DNA of 7,363 nucleotides from SZUA-186 sp041552135 (GTDB taxonomy: Bacteria > Pseudomonadota > Gammaproteobacteria > UBA9214): positions 1-7,363 of the forward strand of contig JBFELL010000144.1 of assembly GCA_041552135.1 (NCBI GenBank), given 5' to 3'. Positions 1 through 5,423 of this stretch are shown here, piece after piece. Below the pieces are notes generated by a model. The model was given only the letters and a program-made list of their open reading frames with translations. It made no database searches and was not told where the DNA came from. The first letter of the stretch is position 1; each line of letters begins with the position of its first letter. The position numbers and the translations under genes were made by a program.

Positions 1-79
1 ACTCCTCGGACTCCTGTTCCTGCTCGCCGGAGGACTCCTCGGACTCCTGCTCCTCTTCACCGGAGGACTCCTCGGACTC
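1..79 (-). repeat. 33-bp in-frame tandem repeat encoding an 11-residue acidic unit
   Basis: On the plus strand the 15-mer actcctcggactcct recurs at 1, 34 and 67, and ccggagg recurs at 27 and 60, giving an exact period of 33 bp. Read on the minus strand this encodes ESEESSGEEEQ (residues 178-188 of the TPR protein), then ESEESSGEQEQ (189-199), then ESEE up to the window edge. The copies are nearly identical at the DNA level, which suggests recent duplication. Because the unit is a multiple of three, gain or loss of copies would change tail length without breaking the frame. The array may continue beyond position 1. Confidence 0.85.
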
Positions 80-610
80 CTCTTCCTGCTCTGATGCCTC
101 TTCCTGTTCCGACTCCTCTTCCTGTTCCTGCTGTTCTTCCTCCGGCTCTTCTTCCTCTTCCGGTTCTTCGGGCTCCTCCTCCTCCGGCATTTCTTCTGTC
201 AGCGACTGCTCCACCATGCGCTTGGCCAGTGACAGGTTGTGCAGGGTGTCCTCGTCGTTGGCCCGCAGCGACAGGGATTCCTCGTAGGCGTCGACGGCAC
301 CCTCGAAATCACTGAGCTTGTAGCGGGTGTTGCCCAGGTTGTAGAGGGCGTCCGCCTTGACCTCCTCGCGCTCCACCTTCTCGAAGGCCTCGCCGGCATC
401 CGTGTAGCGACCGGCGCGATAGAGCGCCACCCCCTGGCGGTAGGTATCCGAGAAGCCCTCGGCTGCCTCGCTGTATTCACCATCCTCGAACTGGTCTGCC
501 GCCTGCTGTTCCGCGGTTCTGAACCAGGATGCGTTGGCTGCCGTTGTGCACAGCAGGGCTGCCAGCAGCAGACCTGAGCGGATGATCGGGGCGTTGTGGC
601 GGCGGATCAT
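1..610 (-). CDS. batC: BatC-like TPR protein with signal peptide and glutamate-rich tail (partial, C-terminus beyond window)
   Basis: The reading frame is open from an ATG at 610 to the left window edge (203 residues visible, no stop). Residues 1-27 look like a Sec signal peptide: basic start, hydrophobic stretch around 13-21, and a possible cleavage after ANA, so the mature protein is probably periplasmic or membrane-associated. Residues 32-56, 57-85 and 88-118 resemble TPR helical hairpins; the clearest is the ALYNLGNTRYKLSDFEGAV segment at 88-106. From residue 139 the chain is almost purely acidic: 40 of the last 65 visible residues are Glu, with Gln, Ser and Pro and no Lys, Arg or Asp. 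It ends in an 11-residue repeat. The start overlaps the batB stop in an ATGA arrangement, which implies coupled translation. TPR proteins in this operon position are known as BatC and are thought to be scaffolds for the VWA partners. The assignment rests on order plus TPRs; the length beyond the edge is unknown. Confidence 0.85.
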   Translation of the reverse strand, partial: MIRRHNAPIIRSGLLLAALLCTTAANASWFRTAEQQAADQFEDGEYSEAAEGFSDTYRQGVALYRAGRYTDAGEAFEKVEREEVKADALYNLGNTRYKLSDFEGAVDAYEESLSLRANDEDTLHNLSLAKRMVEQSLTEEMPEEEEPEEPEEEEEPEEEQQEQEEESEQEEASEQEEESEESSGEEEQESEESSGEQEQESEE

Positions 611-1647
611 GATGTTTCCGGCCGGTAGCCCGGCAGGGTCCTGCGGAACAGTGGCAGCAACAGCAGCAGGGCGAGCCCCGCGAGCCAGTAGAACCGTTCA
701 TTCCAGACGCGGGTCCGTTCGTCCCGGTCTTCACTGGGCAGCGCCTGTGCCTTCACCTCGGCGAGGATCTTCCGGGTGTCGTCTTCCCGGTAGTCGGCCT
801 GCAGGAAAATACCGTTACCGGCCCGTGCCATGGATTTCAGCAGCGCCTCATTCAGTGATGACAGGACCGGCTGCCCGGATCTGCCCTGGATCCACGGGCT
901 GTTCTGGCCCGGCACCGCATCGCCCTCGGGTGTCCCGACGCCGAGGATGTGCACCCGCACGTTGACATCGGCAAATTCCTTGAGGCGCAGTTCCAGGCCG
1001 GATTCGTCGAAATCACCGTCCGTGATGATGAGCAGCGAGTTGACGCTTTCCTTCGGCTGGCCGGCAATCAGCTCCTGCGCACGCTCCAGCGCGAAGGACA
1101 GGCGGCTGCCCTGCAGCTGCACCAGTTTGGTATCGAGCGCGGACAGCACCCGACGGATGCCGTTCATGTCCTCGGTGACCGGTGAGACGACGTGCGCGAC
1201 CGAGGCAAAGCCGATCAGGCCGACACGCACACCACGATTCTCGTTCAGCAGGTCTTCAAGCTCCTGGCGCGCCCTGGCCAGCCGGGTCGGCTGCACATCC
1301 GCCACGTTCATGGAGCGTGAGATGTCGAAGAGCACGATCAGGTTGGTGCCTGGCCGGAACAGTTGCACATCGGTGAAGTCCCAGCGCGGCCCTGCCATGG
1401 CCGCTACCAGCAGTGCCCAGATGGCCGTCCAGCGCGCAAAGCGCAGCCACTGGGTGCGTGACGAGGCCTCGGAGCGCCCCAGCAGGTGGGGCAGCAGGTG
1501 GTTGTCGGCATACTCCTGCACGCGCTCGTTGCGGCTGGCGAGCAGGCGGCGCGCCAGCACCAGCCACAGGGCGACTGGCAGGCACAGCAGCAGTGCCCAC
1601 AGCCAGACGGGATTGCTGAAATGGAAGGCGGCCAGCAGTTCAGCCAT
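607..1647 (-). CDS. batB: BatB-like von Willebrand factor A domain membrane protein
   Basis: A 346-residue protein. Hydrophobic segments at about 13-32 and 72-86 precede a VWA domain (about 100-300), and a third lies near the C-terminus (about 323-338), so the VWA domain is anchored at both ends, probably on the periplasmic face. MIDAS metal-site motifs: DISRS at 108-112 (DxSxS) and TDGD at 209-212. The middle MIDAS position, normally Thr, appears to be Ser181 in QGSRLS. The start was placed at the ATG at 1647, giving MAELLAAFHF, because GAGGAG lies 5 nt upstream; the frame extends further upstream only through a poly-Cys stretch that is the antisense of a Leu-rich helix. It overlaps the end of batA by 8 bp, and its own stop overlaps the TPR gene start (ATGA). 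VWA proteins of this type bind divalent metal and mediate protein contacts; the role in the Bat complex is inferred from gene order. BatA and BatB are paralogues, so the A/B labels rest mainly on position. Confidence 0.9.
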   Translation of the reverse strand: MAELLAAFHFSNPVWLWALLLCLPVALWLVLARRLLASRNERVQEYADNHLLPHLLGRSEASSRTQWLRFARWTAIWALLVAAMAGPRWDFTDVQLFRPGTNLIVLFDISRSMNVADVQPTRLARARQELEDLLNENRGVRVGLIGFASVAHVVSPVTEDMNGIRRVLSALDTKLVQLQGSRLSFALERAQELIAGQPKESVNSLLIITDGDFDESGLELRLKEFADVNVRVHILGVGTPEGDAVPGQNSPWIQGRSGQPVLSSLNEALLKSMARAGNGIFLQADYREDDTRKILAEVKAQALPSEDRDERTRVWNERFYWLAGLALLLLLPLFRRTLPGYRPETS

Positions 1648-2677
1648 GTGCGCTCCTCGTGAACCAGGCCCGCGGTATACCGTCCGGGAACAGGCCCAGC
1701 AACAGCAGCAGCAGCAGCGCAATGCCCAGCGGCCAGCGGTACAGGGGTCTCGGGATCATCACGCTGCGCGACTCGGCCTGGGTCTTCTCCAGTGCGTCGA
1801 TGCGCTCGTAGATCTGTTCCAGTGCGCTGGTGTCGGTGGCGCGGAAATACTCGCCGCCGGTGATGCTGGCGACCCGGGTCAGCAGGTCCTCGTCGATTTC
1901 CATCTTGACCTGGGTCATGCGGCCGTTTTCCATGAATGGCACCAGCCCCTTGCTGCCAACGCCGATGGTGTAGATACGGATACCCTCGTGCGCGGCCAGC
2001 CTGGCCGCCAGCTGCGGTGGCAGGCTGCCCTCGGTGTTCTCGCCGTCGGTCACCAGGATGAGCACGCGCGAGCCTTCCGGGCGTTCTCGCAGCTTCTTCA
2101 CGCCCAGACCGATGGCGTCACCGATGGCCGTGCCGTCGCCGGCCATGCGGGCAACGATGCTGTCGACCAGGTTGTAGGCGGCCTGCGCATCGAGTGTCAT
2201 CGGCGACAGCACGAAGGCCTGGCTGCCGAAGACGACAATGCCGATGCGGTCGCCCTCGCGGGCCTCGATGAAGCGTCCCAGCACGCCCTTGATCACTGCC
2301 ATACGGGTAACCTGTCGGCCCTTGACGGTGAAGTCCAGGGCCTCCATGGAGCGCGAGGTATCGACGGCAAGCATCAGGTCGTAGCCCTCGGTGCGTACCT
2401 CGGTGTAGGGCTCCAGCCACTGCGGGCGCATCAGGGCGAGCACCAGTGTGATCCAGAGCAGCACCAGCATCAGGATGTGCAGGCGGCTGCCGGCGTGGGT
2501 CAGCGAGCGCGAGGCGATGAAGGTCGATGCCAGGCGTCCAAGCGCCGGGTGCAGCAGGGTGGAACGGTCGCCGTGGGTATAGGCGTCAGTGGCGCCGTGC
2601 GGCCGGCGCCAGAACTTCCAGATCAGCAGCGGTAGCGGCAGCAGGAGTACGGCCCAGGGCCAGTAGAAGCTAAACAC
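1640..2677 (-). CDS. batA: BatA-like von Willebrand factor A domain membrane protein
   Basis: A 345-residue protein with hydrophobic helices at about 4-22, 66-83 and 315-331 and a VWA domain between the second and third. The loop between the first two helices is strongly basic (KFWRRPHG and later Arg/His residues), so by the positive-inside rule the VWA domain should face the periplasm. All three MIDAS elements are present: DTSRS at 106-110, Thr183 in GDGTAIGDA, and TDGEN at 210-214, so this is the VWA protein in the operon with a fully canonical metal site. The start codon is GTG at 2677, with a G-rich stretch a few bases upstream as a weak ribosome site; it overlaps the DUF4381 gene by 8 bp. 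The last helix contains a run of seven Leu encoded by CTG repeats. In this family BatA and BatB act with MoxR ATPases; the substrate is not known from sequence. Confidence 0.92.
   Translation of the reverse strand: MFSFYWPWAVLLLPLPLLIWKFWRRPHGATDAYTHGDRSTLLHPALGRLASTFIASRSLTHAGSRLHILMLVLLWITLVLALMRPQWLEPYTEVRTEGYDLMLAVDTSRSMEALDFTVKGRQVTRMAVIKGVLGRFIEAREGDRIGIVVFGSQAFVLSPMTLDAQAAYNLVDSIVARMAGDGTAIGDAIGLGVKKLRERPEGSRVLILVTDGENTEGSLPPQLAARLAAHEGIRIYTIGVGSKGLVPFMENGRMTQVKMEIDEDLLTRVASITGGEYFRATDTSALEQIYERIDALEKTQAESRSVMIPRPLYRWPLGIALLLLLLLGLFPDGIPRAWFTRSAHG
1653..1658 (-). promoter_or_regulatory. Shine-Dalgarno of batB
   Basis: GAGGAG on the minus strand, 5 nt before the ATG at 1647. It lies inside the last codons of batA and fixes the batB start, excluding the longer in-frame extension up to 1722. 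Confidence 0.75.
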
Positions 2678-3227
2678 GGCGGCCCCCGGTCATGCGCGAC
2701 AGCTGCTGTTTCAGGCGCTGCAGGGGGCCGGTTTGACGCGCGGACGGGTCCTTCACGTCGATCCAGCGGCTGGCGGCGTTGATCAGAACCGCCAGTTCCT
2801 TGCGCTGGACCTCCATGGCCGGTGGCATGTAGGGTGCGGTCAGCAGCATCTGGCCACGTTGCTCCCAGTCGAAACGCGACGTGTCGTGGGCATTCAGCCA
2901 CTGCAGCCATTCATCACCGGTCAGGCCGGCGGCCTCACGCCGGTCGCTGCGCGCCATGGCAATGCGGCGCAGCAGCTCCGAGAGCCGTCCGGCCACCTCG
3001 CGCGGGTCATCCTCGCGCAGGGCCTTCTTGAGCAGGCGCAGCTGGCGGCGCGCATCGGCGCGCCAGCCCAGCCAGACACCGCTGTAGATCATCCACTCGC
3101 GAACCAGGGCCAGCAGCAACAGCAGGCCAAGGGCGCCGATCACGTACCACCAGCCAGGCGCCATTGGCCACCACGGGACGGCATCGAGGCCGTGAATGTC
3201 GCGCAGTACGAGGGTCCCGGGTTCCAT
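2670..3227 (-). CDS. DUF4381 family membrane protein of the MoxR/VWA operon
   Basis: A 185-residue protein. It begins with a short segment containing LRDIHGLDAVPWWPMAPGWW (residues 8-27), typical of DUF4381 proteins, followed by one transmembrane helix at about 27-43. The region after the helix is rich in Arg and Lys (WRADARRQLRLLKKALR, 55-71), so the C-terminal helical domain should be cytoplasmic with the N-terminus outside. That domain has the family-like GLTGDEWLQWLN stretch near 101-112. The ATG at 3227 lies 7 nt after the DUF58 stop, and a GGAGG about 13 nt upstream may serve it. Its 3' end overlaps batA by 8 bp. No enzymatic motif is visible. DUF4381 genes are normally found between DUF58 and VWA genes, and a linker role between the cytoplasmic ATPase side and the membrane VWA proteins is inference. 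Confidence 0.88.
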   Translation of the reverse strand: MEPGTLVLRDIHGLDAVPWWPMAPGWWYVIGALGLLLLLALVREWMIYSGVWLGWRADARRQLRLLKKALREDDPREVAGRLSELLRRIAMARSDRREAAGLTGDEWLQWLNAHDTSRFDWEQRGQMLLTAPYMPPAMEVQRKELAVLINAASRWIDVKDPSARQTGPLQRLKQQLSRMTGGRRV

Positions 3228-3234
3228 GGCTCGC

Positions 3235-4146
3235 TTAATGCCTCCCTGCGAAGTGCTGCAGGCCGCTGATGAGCGTGCGGTGCACGTCTTCGTTGGTGCT
3301 GATCGGGATCAGGCCGATGCCGAGGCGATAGGCCAGCTGCTGCAGTTCCTCGCGGCGCTGTTCCCAGTCCTCGCGGAACGCCCGGCGGCCGGCCTCGTTG
3401 TCCGTGTCCACCTCCAGCAGTTCGCCCGCGGCGTTGGAAAAGATGATGGGCCCCATGGCGGGGAGGTCGCGGTCGGCCGGGTCGTCCACCGGTAGCAGGA
3501 CGACATCGTGGCGCTGTCTGAGACTGCCCAGGGTCCGCTCCAGGCCGGCAGTGACCTGATTGACCGGGGCGATGACAAAGATCAGGGAGCCGGTGTCGCT
3601 GCCGCTGTCGAGGCGCTGCAGGGAGGCCATGAGCTGTGTTTCGTCCGTGTCGCCCTGTTCGATCGGTTCCGTCAGGGCGCGCAGCAGCCGCCACAGGCCG
3701 CGCCGGCCTGGCGTCGGACGGTAATAGCGGATGCCCGTGGCCGGATTGCCGAACAGCACGCCACCCACGCGATCGTGCTGCTTGCTGGCCGCCCAGCCGA
3801 TCAGCGCCGCTGTGCGCGCCGCCTGGACCGACTTGAAGGTGCCGCGGGTGCCGAAGCTCATGTGAGGACCGGAGTCGACGCACAGCAAGACACTGCGTTG
3901 CCGCTCCTCGCGGAACACCTTGAGATGGGGGACATTGGTGCGTGCGGTGACCAGCCAGTCCATGTTGCGGATATCGTCACCCTCGCGGTACTCGCGCACC
4001 TCGTCGAAATCCAGCCCGGTGCCGCGGAATACCGAGGCATACAGGCCGGAGAAGGTGGAGTTGACCAGGTGATTGGCCGCCACGCCCAGGGCGCGCGCCT
4101 GGTGACGCAACTCCAGCAGGTCGTCGAGCTTCGGGTGGAGACTCAT
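3235..4146 (-). CDS. DUF58 domain protein (MoxR partner, VWA-like fold)
   Basis: A 303-residue soluble protein with no clear transmembrane segment, so probably cytoplasmic. The hallmark DUF58 block is at residues 42-64 (GTGLDFDEVREYREGDDIR followed by NMDW). The C-terminal two thirds resemble a VWA fold, but the expected DxSxS motif reads DSGPH at 91-95, and the region where related proteins have an Asp-containing turn reads VIAPVN. Metal binding by a standard MIDAS is therefore doubtful. I chose the ATG at 4146 because MSLHPKLDDLLELRHQARAL is a typical family start. The frame stays open for 32 more codons to 4242, overlapping moxR by 47 bp, but those residues look unconserved; no strong Shine-Dalgarno is seen at either. 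The gene starts 49 nt after the moxR stop. DUF58 proteins nearly always accompany MoxR ATPases and are presumed adaptors or substrates. Confidence 0.9.
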   Translation of the reverse strand: MSLHPKLDDLLELRHQARALGVAANHLVNSTFSGLYASVFRGTGLDFDEVREYREGDDIRNMDWLVTARTNVPHLKVFREERQRSVLLCVDSGPHMSFGTRGTFKSVQAARTAALIGWAASKQHDRVGGVLFGNPATGIRYYRPTPGRRGLWRLLRALTEPIEQGDTDETQLMASLQRLDSGSDTGSLIFVIAPVNQVTAGLERTLGSLRQRHDVVLLPVDDPADRDLPAMGPIIFSNAAGELLEVDTDNEAGRRAFREDWEQRREELQQLAYRLGIGLIPISTNEDVHRTLISGLQHFAGRH

Positions 4147-4195
4147 TGCGCTGTCACTGCTGCCTGCGGTATTGCCAGGGTGCTGCAAACTACGA

Positions 4196-5188
4196 TCACG
4201 GGATTGCCACAACCTCCAGTAGTCGCTTGACGAAGGCGTCACTGGTGATGCCTTCCGCCTCGCCCTCGAAGGTCAGCAGGATGCGGTGGCGCAGCACGTC
4301 GGGTGCCACGGCCTGAATGTGGTGCGGTGCGACGAATTCGTCGCCGTCCAGCCAGGCGCGTGCCCTGGCGCAGCGTGCCAGCGCGATGGTGGCGCGCGGC
4401 GAGGCGCCGAAGCGGCACCAGCGTTTCAGGCTCTCGTCATAGGCCTCGGGTTTGCGGGTGGCCTGCACCAGGTCGACGATGTAGTCATTGAGTTTCGGGT
4501 CGAGGTAGAGCTTCGCGACATCCTCGCGGATCTTGAACAGCTGGTCCTGGGACAGCACCTCGGCGGGCGGTGCGGGCGCCGCCAGCTGCTGCTGGCTGTC
4601 GAGTGCCAGGATGGCCAGTTCCTCCTCACGGTTGGGGTAGTCCACCCAGACATGCATGAGGAAGCGATCGAGCTGTGCCTCCGGCAGGTTATAGGTGCCT
4701 TCCTGCTCGATCGGGTTCTGGGTGGCCAGCACCATGAACAGCTTCGGCATGGTGTAGGTCTTCAGGCCGACCGTGACCTGGTATTCGCCCATGGCCTCCA
4801 GCAGGGCCGACTGTACCTTGGCGGGCGCGCGGTTGACCTCGTCGGCCAGCAGGATGTTGTGAAACAGCGGGCCGGCACGGAACTCGAATTCCCCCTTCTC
4901 GTGGCGGTAGATGTCCGTACCGATCAGGTCGGCGGGCAGCAGGTCGGGGGTGAACTGGATGCGGTGATAATCACCCTCGATGGCCTCTGCCAGTGATTTT
5001 ACGGCGGTGGTCTTGGCCAGGCCTGGCATGCCTTCCACCAGCAGGTGGCCTTCGCTTATCAGGCAAATCAGCATGGTGTCGACGAGATCCCGCTGCCCGA
5101 TAATCCGTGTGGCAAGATGGGCGCGTACGCCGTCCAGTGTGGAGGAATCCATGCGTCGGTATTCGCCCTTGGTGCTGGTATTTAACAA
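4196..5188 (-). CDS. MoxR family AAA+ ATPase
   Basis: A 330-residue cytoplasmic AAA+ ATPase, likely a chaperone-like motor for the Bat proteins. Walker A is GMPGLAKT at 53-60, Walker B ILLADE at 112-117 followed by VNRAP, sensor 1 ATQNP at 155-159, a putative arginine-finger region PEAQLDRF at 169-176, and a sensor-2-like GASPRA in the C-terminal lid. All catalytic elements are intact and the length is normal. The start is uncertain. TTG at 5188 is preceded at 9 nt by a strong GAGGAG, while an in-frame ATG at 5152 (MDSSTLDGV) has no good ribosome site but would suit the family's usual short N-terminus. I chose TTG because of the Shine-Dalgarno. It is the first gene of the operon, behind a 235-bp intergenic region that should hold the promoter. 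The MoxR assignment is firm; the subfamily is inferred from the Bat-type neighbours. Confidence 0.95.
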   Translation of the reverse strand: MLNTSTKGEYRRMDSSTLDGVRAHLATRIIGQRDLVDTMLICLISEGHLLVEGMPGLAKTTAVKSLAEAIEGDYHRIQFTPDLLPADLIGTDIYRHEKGEFEFRAGPLFHNILLADEVNRAPAKVQSALLEAMGEYQVTVGLKTYTMPKLFMVLATQNPIEQEGTYNLPEAQLDRFLMHVWVDYPNREEELAILALDSQQQLAAPAPPAEVLSQDQLFKIREDVAKLYLDPKLNDYIVDLVQATRKPEAYDESLKRWCRFGASPRATIALARCARARAWLDGDEFVAPHHIQAVAPDVLRHRILLTFEGEAEGITSDAFVKRLLEVVAIP

Positions 5189-5197
5189 TGTGCTGTG

Positions 5198-5203
5198 CTC
5201 CTC
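5198..5203 (-). promoter_or_regulatory. Shine-Dalgarno of the MoxR gene, supporting a TTG start
   Basis: GAGGAG on the minus strand, 9 nt before TTG at 5188. The nearest in-frame ATG (5152) has no comparable motif, so this site is the main argument for the longer protein. Confidence 0.55.
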
Positions 5204-5227
5204 GTAATCATGACGTCGCCGGCGCCT

Positions 5228-5248
5228 GCAGCCGCCTCTCGCGGTTGC
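5228..5248 (-). other. Possible hairpin in the leader of the MoxR operon
   Basis: On the minus strand GCAACCGC and GCGGCTGC flank a GAGAG loop and can pair over 8 positions with one A-C mismatch. The structure lies about 25 nt upstream of the Shine-Dalgarno at 5198-5203. It has no U-run, so it is not an intrinsic terminator. A role in translation or mRNA stability is possible, but GC-rich DNA makes such hairpins common. Confidence 0.3.
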
Positions 5249-5323
5249 CGTGAGCCGTTTACCTTCCCGTGTGAAGTACTCCAGACCGTGGTATCAGACC
5301 GAGGTGGGGTAGCAAGCGGGCCG

Positions 5324-5353
5324 TGTATAATTATTATCTGCCAATAATGACAG
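5324..5353 (-). promoter_or_regulatory. Candidate sigma-70-type promoter for the MoxR/Bat operon
   Basis: The intergenic region between pgl and moxR becomes markedly AT-rich here. Reading the minus strand, CTGTCA (5353-5348) and TATACA (5329-5324) are 18 bp apart and each match four of six consensus positions for -35 and -10. A GATAAT (5338-5333) is an alternative -10 without a good -35, and a perfect TTGACA lies at 5398-5393 but lacks a good -10 at standard spacing. The exact promoter is therefore uncertain, though a promoter somewhere in 5320-5400 is likely because this is the only sizeable gap before a six-gene run. The leader would be about 130 nt. Confidence 0.3.
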
Positions 5354-5423
5354 GTTATCGTGTCGCATTGCAATCAAATCGACAATGATCTGTGTCAAAA
5401 ATCCCGATGTAAACGAGGTGTAT

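Noticed and set aside
1..79. Short direct repeats as a CRISPR array
   Set aside because: The repeats are contiguous with a 33-bp period and in frame with a coding sequence; there are no unique spacers.
1648..1722. N-terminal extension of BatB beginning MRCCCCCC
   Set aside because: The poly-Cys is only an out-of-frame reading of the CTG repeat in batA. The ATG at 1647 has an ideal Shine-Dalgarno and gives the expected N-terminus.
830..2635. A 601-codon open frame on the plus strand, antisense to batB and batA
   Set aside because: Long antisense frames are common in GC-rich genes. The product is rich in Ser, Arg, His and Gln with no recognisable domain, and it crosses two well-supported VWA genes on the opposite strand.
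3508..4996. Two plus-strand open frames of 240 and 236 codons (3508-4230 and 4286-4996)
   Set aside because: They are antisense to DUF58 and MoxR, which carry clear family motifs. Their sequences look like antisense translation and have no matching ribosome sites or domains.
5326..5331. Perfect TATAAT on the plus strand
   Set aside because: There is no -35-like element at standard spacing on that strand and no plus-strand gene downstream, so it is probably part of the AT-rich control region for the minus strand.
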